Shown one piece after another: positions 26,918 through 39,079 of a stretch of DNA of 64,000 bases. How positions within the stretch are numbered: the stretch's first letter is position 1; each line of letters begins with the position of its first letter. Made by a program: the position numbers and the translations under genes. The notes beneath the pieces were generated by a model. That model did no database searches, was not told the DNA's origin, and saw only the letters and a program-made list of their open reading frames with translations. The stretch comes from Microcebus murinus (taxonomy: Eukaryota > Chordata > Mammalia > Primates > Cheirogaleidae): assembly GCF_040939455.1 (NCBI RefSeq), contig NC_134106.1:76825001-76889000 (forward strand), read 5' to 3'.

Positions 26918-28281
26918 GCAAGACCCTCCAATGCCAGGCACAGTGAGAGCCCAGCATGAGGAGTCCCCACCATTGCTCGCTGTCAACATTTTCAAGCATC
27001 TATTAAATTTATAGCATAGTGGGCACTGTGGAAATATATAGACAAGGTCCCTTCCTCCATTCAGTCTAATTGGGAGAAAATATACTCAGGTGAAGGAGTT
27101 AAACGATGAATGTGTCAGGACAGTAAGCAAGCCTAGAGGAGCTGCACGGAGGAGGGAGATGAGATGACTGTGGGGTGGGCCGCAGGGCCAGGAATGAACA
27201 AAGGCAGAGAAAACAATAATTCATCCCACGTGTGTTTCACTCCCTCCTCCTGCAGAAAAGAACATGGGGCTGGAACTCTGGGAAGAGCAGAGACGAGTGA
27301 GGCATCAGCCCTCCCAGCAGGAGAGGTGAGTCAGGACCCAAAGTGCTGAACGGTGGCATCGCCCCACCTACACGTGACTTCTGCAAATGTAATGTACACG
27401 CACTGTGAAAAACAACACAACCGAGAGAAAACACAAGAATTAGGTAGCGTGGGCAACCTGCCCACGTGCCAGCAAAGGGCATGCCCCAGTGGTGACGATC
27501 TGAATAGATGAGCAGCCCATTCCCAGCCAGCCTCGGTCCTCTTGAGCCTGGGCTTCTCACAGTGAGAGGAGCCACTGGGTGCTGCAGGGGTCTAGTATTT
27601 TCCCCCAAAATAGCCCCTCCATGCAAGTTGAAGACATCATCAGCCACTCGACAGAACAAAGAACTACAGGTTGTGGCCTATAACACCACTTGTACCTCCC
27701 TGGGATTTCCAATCCCGATCAGGCTCAGATTTTGCCTTTAGTGCTGCCTTTAGAAACTGCTTAGGGTAGAGAGTGGAAAAGCTAGTTAGAAGTTAGTTCA
27801 GAAACTAACTTTTACAGGAGACATGGCTCCACTGTAACACCAGGAAGGAAGCAGGTGTGAAATAGATAAAGTCTATGGAAAATGGGAAGAGCACACCCAC
27901 GTGCTAGGACAGGGCAGCGGAAGCTCCCGTGTGCCCAGCGCAGTCAGGCTGTGCCTCAGCAGCAAGAACTGCCTGCTTTTCCACTTGCCTCTGAGAGAAC
28001 ACGGGGTGGGAGTCGTGACATTCCCAACTGGCGTGCGTGAGTGGAACGAGGTGAGGTGGAGAGAGGACCTGGGACGTGGGCTTTGGGGGTCTGGGAGCTC
28101 TCTGCCTTGGGGATGCCGCTGTCTGACCTAGCTACCGCACCAAGTGCCCGTTGCTAATCAGAGCGCACAGTGTCTCTCGGGGGCAGGCTGCTTTATTCTG
28201 ACCGGAGTTTGCTCTGAGTCCTGGACTGCTGCCAACGCCATAGACACAAACACCCCACGATGGGCTGTTTCTCATACTCAC

Positions 28282-28346
28282 CTCTTCTCTTGCAGTAAGT
28301 AATCCAAACTGTTGACATAGCTCGCCTCTGAGCCCCCAGAGGCGAA
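28282..28346 (-). CDS. FAM178B: FAM178B internal exon (21 codons plus 2 bases)
   Basis: On the minus strand the acceptor is TTTCTCCAG and the donor GTGAGT. The exon starts in phase 0 and ends with two bases (AG) of an arginine codon completed by the next exon. The peptide is FASGGSEASYVNSLDYLLQ followed by EK. The 'SLDYLLQEKR' segment opens the conserved FAM178/SLF2 core and leads into a glutamate-rich helical stretch in the next exon. The upstream intron is about 1.0 kb and the downstream intron about 3.0 kb. Both junctions agree in phase with the neighbouring exons, which argues strongly for a functional gene and against a pseudogene. Confidence 0.9.
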
Positions 28347-29343
28347 CTGGAGAAACGAGACATGAGAACGAGGAAGAAAGAAAGACAAAGATAGAGGGAA
28401 ACAAAGAAAAAAAATCTAAATGAAGCCCTTTATATTGTTTACTTTTCTGATTAAGGTTAGGTAACACATTTATATGACTAAACCCCTCACCCCAGCCTCC
28501 TAGTTCCCCCCAACAGGGTAGGCATTCCTTGTGTGCTTTTGGAGATATTTTATGGAGACAGTACTGTGTCATAGCTTCCCCCTCTGACACAAATGGTAGC
28601 ATACACCTCATTCCACACTTTCTCTTTTCTATTCACAATGTCTTGAGGATCATTCTCTAACAATACCAAAGGGATTCTCACATTTTCAGTCTCTCTCTCT
28701 CTCTCTTTCTCTTTAAACAACATTTTCAGGGTATTCTGATGTATGACTAAAACATAATTTATTAATTCCTTAGTGGTAGACATTTAGGTTATTGATAATC
28801 TTGAGCTACTACCAACAATTGAAGCCCTATTCTTAGAATAAATTAACTGAATCTATGGGTCCTTAAATGTTTCCACGGTCTACCTAGCAACAGTAGTCTA
28901 TTCCCTACTGGAAGTTCATCACTGAAATCTCACTTAGGAATCCTGATCCATTGGACCAGAGTCAGCACTAGTCTTTGTGCCCTATCAGGCCCTGACCCCG
29001 GCACCAAGGCCCCCCCCTGTGCTCCAGGGCCATAATCCTCACCTTAGCCACAAAAGCCTTGATGGCCCCATGCAGAAGTGGCATGGATTTGGTGCTACCC
29101 CCAAGTCATCCATTAGCAGCCTGGCTTTAGGGGCCTATGCTTCCAGACACGAGGGCCCAAGGGCTGAGGAGAGGTTGGGCATGTGTGGCTGAGAAGGGAT
29201 AGCCAAGGGGAGGTGGCTCAGGAAGGGCAGCTAGGGCATGGCTGAGGAGGAGTGGCCAAAAGTGGTGGCCTAAGGGGACTGTGAAAGGGTGGCTGAAGAG
29301 GGAGAGCCAAGGAGGGGAGGCAAAGCGGTGGACACTGGCTTAC

Positions 29344-29756
29344 CGGGGCATGGACATCCACCTTTGGGGCCACAGCCTGCTGGCACAGACCTGCCATGTT
29401 GCAGAACAGCTCCTTCAGTGAGTCCGGGCGTTCCTGCTCCAACTCTTTGGACGGCTGGCGGGCCAGTCTCCTCGGGCCCTGGGGGCCCACTGCCACCCAC
29501 CTCTGGGCTGGGGCCTCCTGGCCAGCCTGCAGTACCCTCGGGTTTAGGAACTCTATAGGTGGTGGGCTCCAGTCGGTAGGGAACATGTCCCCAGGCACCT
29601 GCATCTTGGGCTTCTTTGGCTGACTGGGTGTCAGAGCCGAGGAGGGACTGTAGGGCCGCCGGACAGGGCAGAGGAGCCCCCGGTTCATGGGATGGTCGAA
29701 GAAGCTGCACTTCAGGTTAGGCAAGAGGATGGGCACGGTGGTGGCTGCCTGGACCC
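29344..29756 (-). CDS. FAM178B: FAM178B internal exon (137 codons plus 2 leading bases)
   Basis: This is the most upstream FAM178B exon I can place. Read on the minus strand it follows a CTGCAG acceptor, starts with two bases of a split codon and ends in phase 0 at a GTAAGC donor. The peptide includes PNLKCSFFDHPMNRG, a proline-rich middle, KELEQERPDSLKELFCNMAG and ends KVDVHAP. The frame has no stop. It joins in phase to the exon at 28282-28346. The content fits the low-complexity region before the conserved FAM178/SLF2 core. The paralogue SLF2 acts in the nucleus, bridging RAD18-SLF1 and SMC5/6 at DNA lesions; FAM178B itself has no firmly established role. The preceding exon must end with one base of a codon. 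I could not place it with confidence. Identity rests on recognising the family in the exons that follow. Confidence 0.86.
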
Positions 29757-30914
29757 CTGCAGATGGTACAGAGAACTGTGGTGCCCCTGCCTACCACTGT
29801 CCCAGACATCAAGCCATGCCGGGTGATGAGAGGGGAAACTGGGTGAGGGGGCAACATGGGATTTGTGTGGGCAGTATACGAGGGAAATCCCTCAACTGTG
29901 GGTTTTCCATTCCCTCTTGGCCCCAAACTTCATGTGGGCTCTACCTGTGCAGGTGAGGGATGCCTACCTTCTCTCCGAGGGAGGGGCAGCAGAGTCTTCT
30001 GGGGCCTGGCCATCTGCAAACCATGGGACGTTCTGTCCTGGAAAGAACTGCCTGCCTGTCAGGTGGATGAACCTCCAGAAGAAAGCTAAAGGCTCTGAAC
30101 CCCAAAGTATCCCAGAGAGAAGGGCCTGGGCCAGACAGTGTCCAGGAGGGATTCTTTCTCCAGGTCCACCTCAAGGACCAAGCACCGTGGTACCACCAAG
30201 GTCAAGCTGCAGAGGTGAAGGGGACACAATCTGACATCTCATTTCAAGGACGTGATAAGCAACGTAAGGACATTGACATTTTTTTAAAAATCCACACAAA
30301 ATTAAAACCAGTACAGCTTAGCAGAAAAGCTGTGTTCTAATATGTCCCTCATGTCTTGCTTACCCTGTAAGAAAGGCTGTTTGCTCACAGGGGTGGGGCG
30401 GGGCTGTCTGGTCCCCAAGTGCCAGCACAGATCTGGCCCACGGTAGGGATCTGTGCATTTCTGTTGAATGAGTGAGTGCTTTAAAGAGACCCTGGGGCTG
30501 GCTCAGCAAGCCTCCTCCAGCATGAGGAGCAGCCCATCTCCAGCCAAGAGGGGCCATGGCACATACACAGATGTCTCCCACTGGATCGGGCTCAGGCTCA
30601 GATAAGCTGCAATGCAGATGAAAGGCTAATAGCTAATGAAAGGGTAAAGAGGCTAATGATCAAAGGAAACGGAAGCTTATGAAAAATGAACACTAACTCA
30701 ATAAGGGTTCAAACCCAACAACAGTGAAATAAATTAAAATCAGTGTGACTGTGACATATTATTCAATAATAATTAAATAATCAAAAATTAAAAATCTATA
30801 ACAATGTTGACACAGTTGTGAGAAAATGCATCGCTGTTAGCTCTGAAAATGGTTTATTATTTTTAGACAGCAATCTATCAATACAAAAATAACTGCCAAA
30901 ATGTCTGTATCTGG
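29757..30914. other. Region 5' of the first placed FAM178B exon
   Basis: The upstream FAM178B exon ending in phase 1 should lie to the right of 29756. A minus-strand donor-like GTAAGC just below 30366 would give a reading QPRPTPVSKQPFLQ in the right phase, but L2/MIR-like tail sequence (30420-30475) overlaps it. I therefore do not call it. Confidence 0.35.
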
Positions 30915-31728
30915 GAACGACGTCAATGAAAATGGAGGAGCAGGGAGTCCCAGAAATCTGCCCCTCCACAAACCCAACAAGTAAGCAGGGAAAAACTGTC
31001 AGAACAAATACTTAGGGAACTCTGAGTTCTAATAAAAAACTAATGAAAGCCACAAAGCCTGAAAAGGAAGAGGATAGCAAAGGAGATATGTGGGGGAAAA
31101 TAAAGGCTTTGAAAAGCTCTCATGTAAACCAGAGAATCTAGAAGGCCACAGGTGTGCCCAAGGCTAGAATCATGATGAGGAAAGACCTGACAAGACCCTC
31201 AACTTTCACCTCTGGCTCATCTTTTGGCTCCATATCACCAGAAAGGGAAGGCTAAGGTAGAGTTGCAGAAGGTCTGGCTAAGCATTGAAGAAGTGCCCCA
31301 ACACAGCCAATCTGCAAGGACTGGGGGGATTTTCTTTTCTTTTTATCTTTTTGGCTTTATATGTTTAATATCTATCAAATCATCAGTTGACCACTAAAGC
31401 TAAAAGAACAGAGACCAATGACCACACTCAATAAAACAGTCTTTAAAAACTAGTTTAGAAAAGTCACTAAACAACCAAGTACAACCCACAACAAGTAGGG
31501 GCAGCAGAAGAATCTGATTTCCTGAGTTACTGTATTATAATAGTCAAAATGTCCAGTTTTCAGCAAAAAATGACAAGGCATGCAAAGAAACAAGAGAATA
31601 TGGCTCATTCACAGGAAAAAAAAAAAAAGGAAATTAATAGCAACTGTCCCTGAGGATGCCCAGACATTGAACTCACTAGACAAAACTTTAAATCAACTGT
31701 GTTAAATATGCTCAGAATTATAGTAAAG

Positions 31729-32089
<361 letters not shown>

Positions 32090-33784
32090 TCAACAATATA
32101 AAGGAAACCATGGACAAAGAACTGACAAAAACCAGGAGAATGATTTCTTACCAAGTAGAGAATACCAATAAAAAGGTAGAAATTATAAAAAGGAACCAAA
32201 TGGATATTCTGGACTTGAACCAAACTGAAATGAAAAACTCAATAAAGGGTATGAACACCCTATTTGTGCAGGCAGAAGAAAGAATCCATGAACTTATCGA
32301 AAGATCAATTGAGATTATCCAGTCTGAGAACAAAACCAAAAAAAAGTGTTGAAAATGAACAGAGCCTCAAAGACCAGTGGCACACCATTAAGCATATCAA
32401 CATGTACATAGTGGGAGTCCCACAAAGAGAGAAGAGAGAGATAAAAAGGCAGAAAGAACATTTGAAGAAATAGTGGCTGAAACCTTCCTATATTTGACAA
32501 AAACATGAATTTACAATTTCAAGAAGCTCACTGACCTACATGTAGGTCAAACTTAAAGAAATACACAACTAAATATATCATAATCATATTGTCAAAAGCC
32601 AAAGACAGAGAGAATCTTAACAGCAGGAAGAGGAAAGTGACTTATCAGATATAAAGAATTTTCAACAAGATTAACAGCCAGTTTCTCATCAGAAACCATG
32701 GAGGGCAGATAGTAGTGGGATGAAATATTCAAAGTACTGGGGAAAAAAAAACAAAACTTCTAACCAAGAATACTATATCCAACACAGAAGAAATTAAGAC
32801 AATCTTGATAAATAAAAGCTGAGAAAATGTATTGATATTAAACCTGTCTTACTAGAAATACCCGTCAGGATGAAATCAAAGGATATTAGAGAGTAACTTG
32901 AATCCACATAAAAATATAAAGGATACCAATAAAGATATTATAATTATACAGATAAACATAGTACAGTATAAATGCATTTTTCTTTGTAACTCTTTATTCT
33001 CCTATCTGATTTAAAGCAATAACTAAAAATCTGTTTTGATGGATACAAAACCATATAAAGCCATATAAAGGTATAATTTATATGAGAATAACAGCACAGA
33101 AGTGGGGGGGAGAGAACAGAGCTAGGTGTGAAAGTTCCACATACTACTGAAATTAAGTTGGTATTAATCCAAACTAGATTGTGAACAACTATTTATAGGA
33201 AAATAAGAAGTATAATTGTATTTTGGTTTGTAACTCTTCTTTTTTTCCCCTACATGATTTAAAAGACAAATACATAAAACAATAGCTATACATCTATGTT
33301 AATACACATGTAATGCATGAAGATGCAATTTGTGATAATAAAAACATAAAGAGGTGGGAATTGTAAAAAAGCTGGGGTTTTGTATGCCTTGAAGCTAAAC
33401 TGGTATGAATTCAAACAGTTTGTTTTAAATTTAAGATATGAAATATAATCTGCAAGGTAACCACTAAGAAAATGACTTAAAAATATACAGAAAAAGAAAT
33501 GAAGAGGCATTCAAAACAGTTCACTACAAGAAAATCAATTAAACACAAAAGAAGGCAATAATGGAGGAACAAAAAAGGTATAAGACATACAGAAAACAAA
33601 GAGCAAAATGGCAGAAGTCTTTTCTTATAAGCAATTAGTTTAAATGTAAAGAGATTAAATTCTTTAATCAAAAGGCAGAGATTGGCAAAATGAATTTAAG
33701 AAAACATGATCTAATTACATGGTGTCTATAAAAGACTCAGTTTGGATCCAAAGACACAAACAGGTTGAAAATGCAAGGATGGAA

Positions 33785-35385
33785 AAGCAAAATTGGACAA
33801 ATGGGATCACACCAATCTAAAAAGTTTCTGTACAACAAAGGAAACAACCAGGTGAAGAGACAATCCACAGAATGGGAAAAAATATTTTCAAACTACCAAT
33901 CTGACAAGGGATTAATAATCAGAATATATAAGGAGCTGCAATATCTCAATAGGAAAAAAATCAAATAATCTGATTTTAAAATGGGCAAAGGATCTGAATA
34001 GACATTTCTCAAAATAAGACATATAGATGGCCAATAGGTATATGAAAAAATGTTCAGTATCATTAGTCATTAGAGAAATGCAAATCAAAACTACAATGAG
34101 ATGTCACCTCACCCCAGTTAAAATGGCTTTTATCAAAAAGACAGGCAATAACGAATGAGGATGTAGACAAAGGGGAATCCTCATATGCTGTTGGTGGGAA
34201 TATAAATTAGCACAACCACTATGGAGAACAGTATGGAAGTTCCTCAAAAAACTAAAAATAGATTTATTCATTTTCAAATTCAGAAAAAAAGATAAAAAGG
34301 CCTGTAATAGAATTACCATATAATCCAGCAATCTCACTACTGAGTATATATTCAAAGGAGGGGAATTCATTATATCAAAAACGTATTTGGGCCGGGCGCG
34401 GTGGCTCACGCCTGTAATCCTAGCACTCTGAGAGGCCGAGGTGGGTGGATTGCTCAAGGTCAGGAGTTCGAAACCAGCCTGAGCAAGAGCGAGACTCCGT
34501 CTCTACTATAAATAGAAAGAAATTAATTGGCCAACTAATACATATAGAAAAAATTAGCCGGGCATGGTGGTGCATGCCTGTAGTCCCAGCTACTCAGGAT
34601 GCTGAGGCAGCAGGATCGCTTGAGCCCAGGAGTTTGAGGTTGCTGTGAGCTAGGCTGACGCCACGGCACTCACTCTAGCACTCACAAAGCGAGACTCTGT
34701 CTCAAAAACAAAACAAAACAAAACAAACAAAAAAACAAACAAAAACGTATCTGCACACCCATGTTTATTGCAGTGCTATTCACGATAGCCAAGATTTGGA
34801 ATCAACCTAAGTGTCCATCAACAGATGAATGGACAAAGAAACTGTGGTACATATACATCATGGAATATTATATATCCACAAAAAGAATGAAATCCTGCCA
34901 CTTGCAACAACATGGCTAGAGCTGGAAAACATTATGTTAAGTGAAATAAGCCAAGCAGAGAAAGATAAATCTCACATGTTCTCATTCATACGTAGGAGCT
35001 AAATATGAAAAACAATTGATCTCATGGAGACAGAGATGGTTAGAATGATGGTTACCAGAGTCTGAGAAGTGTAGTGGGGGTGGGGACAGATAAAATGGGG
35101 ATGGTTAATGGGTGCAAAAATATAGTTAGACAGAATGAACAATATTTGGTAGCACAACAAAGTGACTATAATCAACCAGGTGCACTGTAGAATAACTAAA
35201 AGAGTGGAATAGGAATGTTCCTAACACAAAGAAATGATAAATGCCTGAAGTGATGGATGCCCCGATAACCCTGATTTGATTAATTCACATAGTATGTCTG
35301 TATCAAAACATCACATATACCCTATAAACATATACAAATATTATGTACCATAATAATTAAAAGTAAAAAAAATATTAAATACTAG
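33785..35385 (+). mobile_element. L1 3' portion inserted in the older LINE
   Basis: Late ORF2 and 3' end of an L1, from GCAAAATTGGACAAATGGGA through the conserved 'atgaatggacaaagaaactgtggtac' region (34825-34850) to the 3' end near 35372. It is itself interrupted by the Alu at 34390-34740. Confidence 0.85.
34377..34753 (+). mobile_element. Young-looking Alu inserted in an L1
   Basis: The body at 34390-34740 begins GGCCGGGCGCGGTGGCTCAC with its CpGs retained, so it is one of the younger copies here. The target-site duplication is AAAAACGTATTTG (34377-34389) and AAAAACGTATCTG (34741-34753). The tail is an (AAAAC)n/(AAAC)n mixture. Confidence 0.95.
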
Positions 35386-35540
35386 GATGCAAATAGTAAC
35401 CATTCCATGCAAAGAGTAACCAAAGAGAGCTGTGGTAGTTACTAGAATCAGATAAAATAGACTTTAAGTCAAAAATTACAAAAGACAAAAAAAGACATTA
35501 TATGTTGATATAAGGATCAATCATCAAGAAGCTATAACAG

Positions 35541-36905
35541 AGATGTTGGTCAAAGGACACAAATTTCAGTTAGATAGGAGGAATGAGTTCAAGAGCTCTA
35601 TTGTACAACATGGTACAATTAAAGACAATGTATAGTATTCTTGAAAGTTACTAAGAGAGTAGATTTTAAGTGTTCTCCCCAGGAAAAAAAGGTATGTGAA
35701 GTAATACATATGTTAATTAGCTTAATATAGCCATTTCACAATGTATACATACTTATTTTTATTAAAAATTGTAAACTGATACATAATAGATGTATATATT
35801 TTTGGGAGTACGTGTGATAATTTATTACATTCATGTAATTTGTAAAGATCAAATTAGTGTAATTGAGATATCTACCACCTTAAATATTTGTCTTTTCTTT
35901 ATGCTAGAAACAAATTATTTTCTTCTAGTTATTTGGAAATATACAATAGATTACTGTAAACTATAGTTACCCTACTGAGCTATCAAATACTAGGTCTTAT
36001 TTCATCTATCAAACTGTATATTTGCATCCATTAATCAACCTCTCTTCATTCCCTCTCCTCCTGCCCCCATATACTTATTTCAAAACAACAGGTTGTCATG
36101 ATAGACAGTAATCCATCCTTGGTTTTGCTGTCTGCAATTTCAGTTACCTGCAGTCAGTCATGGTCCAAAAATACTAAATGGAAAATTCCAGAAATAAACA
36201 ATTTGTAAGTTTTAAATTGTACGCTATTCTGAGTAGCATGATGAAATCTCATGCCATCCTGCTCCATCCTGCCCAGGACATGAATCATCCCTTTGTCCAG
36301 CATATCCCCACTCTATATGCTATCCACCCATTAGTCACTTATTAGCTGCCTAATTTATCAGATTGTCATCGTATAAGAGTACTTGTGTTCAAGTAATGCT
36401 TATTTTACTTACTAATGGCCCCAAAGTGCAATAGTAGTAATGATGGCAAATTGGATATGTCAAAGAGAAACCACAGAGTGCTTCCTTTAAATAAGAAGAT
36501 GAAAGTTTCCAACTTACTAAGGAACAAAATTGTATGCTGAAGTTACTAAAATGTATAGTGAGGAATCTTCTGTTAAATTGTAAATAAGGAAAAATAAATT
36601 CATGGTAGTTTTGCTGTTGCACCTCAAATTGCACCAGTTATAGCCACAGTGTGTAGTAACTTTATGACAGTATACTGTTATAAATCTTCTATTTTATTAT
36701 TAGTGTTAACCCCTTACTGTTCCTAATTTATAGATTAAACTTTATCATAGGTATGTAGGTATAGGAAAAATCATAGTATATATAGGGTTCGGTACTATCA
36801 GAGGTTTGGGGCATCTATTGGGAATCTTAGAATGTATCCCTCACAGATAAGGAGGGGCTATTACATACAATTTATATTTGTCAATAAAATAATTAATTTT
36901 AAAAG
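35541..36905. mobile_element. L1 3' UTR piece holding an inverted L1 and a Tigger
   Basis: A plus-strand L1M 3' end (about 35541-35757) continues at about 36070-36105 and 36864-36905. Between them are an antisense L1 3' end (about 35757-36070, bordered by an ATACTTATTT duplication) and the Tigger at 36106-36863. I reconstructed the nesting order by joining recognisable flanks by eye; the borders are approximate. Confidence 0.6.
36106..36863 (+). mobile_element. Tigger1-like DNA transposon, internally deleted
   Basis: It starts with CAGTAATCCATCCTTGG and ends with GATAAGGAGGGGCTATTA, inverted termini of the Tigger (Tc1/mariner, pogo-like) type. A remnant of the transposase N-terminus begins at 36415 (MAPKCNSSNDGKLDMSKRNH) and meets a stop at 36538. 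The catalytic domain is absent. It is long dead. Confidence 0.85.
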
Positions 36906-37274
36906 AAGTTATAACAATTATAATTATATATGTCCCTAAAAACAGAGTCCCAAAACATATGAAGCAAACTGAGAGATCTGAAGGGAGAAACAGAGTTATA
37001 AAATAATAGTTGAGGCTTTAATACCCTACTTCAATAATGCAACAACTAGACAGAATGACAAAAGAAAATAGAGGACAGCACTATAAACCACTGGACCTGA
37101 CGGACATATATAGAACACTTCATGCTATGGCAGTAGAATACACATTCTTCTTAAGTACACATAGAACATTCTTCAGGATAGATCAGCTGTTAGGCCACCA
37201 AACAAGTCTTAAAAAACTTAAAAAGATTAAAATCATAGAAAGTATCTTCTGATCACAATGAAAAATCCAAGAGA

Positions 37275-37785
37275 GTTGAAAACAAATGCTCACACAAAAT
37301 CTTGTATGCAAATATCTACAGCAGCATTATTAACAAAAGTCAAAAAGTAGAAACAGCCCAGATGCCCATCAACTGCAGAGTATATAAACAAAATGTGGTA
37401 TATCTATACAATGGAATATTATTCAGCCATAAAAAGGAATGAAATGCTGATATATGCCACATGGGTGAACCTTAAAAACATTATGCTAAGTGAAAGAAAC
37501 CAGTCACAAAAGACCATATATTGAATGGATCTATTTACATAAAATGTCTAGAATATGCAAATCCATAGAGATAGAAAACAGATTATTAGTTGCCTAGATC
37601 TGGGAGAGAGGAGAGAAATTGGGAAGTGACAGCTAAGAGATGTGAGTATCCCTTTTTGAGGGTGATGAAAATGTTCTAAAATTATAGTAAAGGTAGAACA
37701 ACTCTATGAACTGTATATTTTAAATGGGTAAATTGTATGGTATATGAATTATATCTCAATAAAACTGTTTTTGGTTTTTTAAAAA
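37275..37785 (+). mobile_element. L1M 3'-end fragment
   Basis: Contains TGGTATATCTATACAATGGA and ATTATTCAGCCATAAAAAGG, the classic late L1 sequence. It closely resembles 3950-4510 of this window. The end is marked by the Alu at 37795. Confidence 0.8.
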
Positions 37786-38103
37786 GTAAGTATAGGGCCA
37801 GGTGCGGTGGCTCACACCTGTAATCCTAGCACTCTGGGAGGCTGAGGCATCAAGATGGCATGAGCTCAGGAGTTTGAGACCAGCCTGAGCAACAGCAAGA
37901 GCAAGACCTCATCTCTACCAAAAACAGAAAAAATTAGCTGGGTGTGGTAGCTCACACCTATAGTTCCAGCTACTCTGAGGCTGAGGCAGGAAGATTGCTT
38001 GAGCCCAGGAGTTTGGGGCTGCAGTGAACTATAATGACACCACTGCACTCTACCCAGGGAAAGAGTGAGAACCTGTGTTGAAAAAACAAACAAAGTAAGT
38101 ATA
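37783..38103 (+). mobile_element. Alu with 12-bp target-site duplication
   Basis: The body is at 37795-38091, flanked by AAAGTAAGTATA at 37783-37794 and 38092-38103. It sits near the 3' end of an L1 fragment. Confidence 0.94.
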
Positions 38104-38352
38104 AGGAAAATAAAATTAAAGATCACTGCTGACGATGCAGTTGGACCTTCCAAAAGGATGAAGGAAACAGCAACAAAACACTGGAAAACATGCTAAAAAT
38201 GGCTCACACTGAGCTGCTGATCAACAAGCAACAAGGAAACGAAAAGCAAAGAATAAAAAGTAAAGCCAAAACCTAGAAAAACTTGATATGAATAATTATG
38301 CTTTTTGAGAATTTATGGTGAGGGTGGGAATTAAAACTGCTCTTTAAAAAAT

Positions 38353-38651
38353 TTTTATTTGGGGATCTTAATGAATTTGGAACATTTGCCAAAAATAAGA
38401 AAAACTTTACCAACTACACCAAGCAAACATTTTAGTGTTCAGAATCCATAGAGATGATAAGATAAAATATAAAAAGAAGCAGAAACTGCTGATGCACCCA
38501 TGAGGCCAATGCCATGCAGCAAAAATGGCATGCAATGGGGATGGGGGGTGGGGGGACTGGGAGGAAAGGATATTTTCTCCTTTTTAGATCAGTTTCTTTT
38601 CTGAGCACAAGTGCTTTCTGTGTCATCCTAACAACGTAGAGCCAACTAAGT
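38353..38651 (-). terminator. Candidate 3' UTR and poly(A) signal of the 38.7 kb exon
   Basis: Downstream (minus strand) of the TAA at 38652 is about 290 bp of non-coding, T-rich sequence ending with AAATAAAAA at about 38355-38363. This is the layout of a normal 3' UTR. No clear target-site duplication was found around it, so a retrocopy is neither shown nor excluded. Confidence 0.35.
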
Positions 38652-38845
38652 TTAGGAAACATAATACCAGTCTTTGTTCCGCTCCAGAGTTGACGGTTTT
38701 TGCTGTTCCAGTTTTGGCTGCTGCTCAAGATCATGAAGCCTAGTGTGTTCTGCTTTCTGTAAGTTCAGCAGTTTATGCTCCAGGGGGAGCACAGAGGGAG
38801 GGGGCACTTTAAAGTCCACCATAGGAGAAAATGTGTCATTGCTGA
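38652..38845 (-). CDS. Candidate 3'-terminal coding exon, gene unknown
   Basis: On the minus strand a strong acceptor-like ATTTTTTTCAG is followed by an open frame to TAA at 38654-38652. It reads SNDTFSPMVDFKVPPPSVL, then PLEHKLLNLQKAEHTRLHDL, EQQPKLEQQKPSTLE and RNKDWYYVS. From its first Met (38822) it is 56 codons. The helical, Gln/Glu/Lys-rich composition looks like a coiled-coil tail and not like repeat-derived sequence. About 290 bases downstream on the same strand is an AATAAA signal. Either this is the last exon of an unrecognised minus-strand gene or a piece of a retrocopy. I do not recognise the protein and see no matching upstream exon. Confidence 0.4.
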
Positions 38846-39079
38846 CTGAAAAAAATGATGTAATTTCTCAGCACCCCCACCTTTTCATCTTCCCATGAAT
38901 CTTTACCACACTGATAAGCGAGTTCTCTTCTTGTATCACGAGAGTGCACAGAAGTCTTGTCTCTGTGCCCCAGAGCCCAGCCTGGGGGCTGGCTCAGAAT
39001 GGATTCTCAGAAAATCAGGTAGTTGGTGCTACCATTCATTAGTTAACATGCACTATACCAAACATTTACACTAGGTGCA

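Noticed and set aside
29863..30234. 123-codon plus-strand frame beside the FAM178B exon
   Set aside because: No start or splice context and overlaps other frames. Sequence is intron or upstream DNA of a minus-strand gene.
30365..30420. Possible upstream FAM178B exon reading QPRPTPVSKQPFLQ
   Set aside because: The phase would fit the next exon, but no acceptor is convincing and a MIR/L2 tail overlaps its presumed 5' part.
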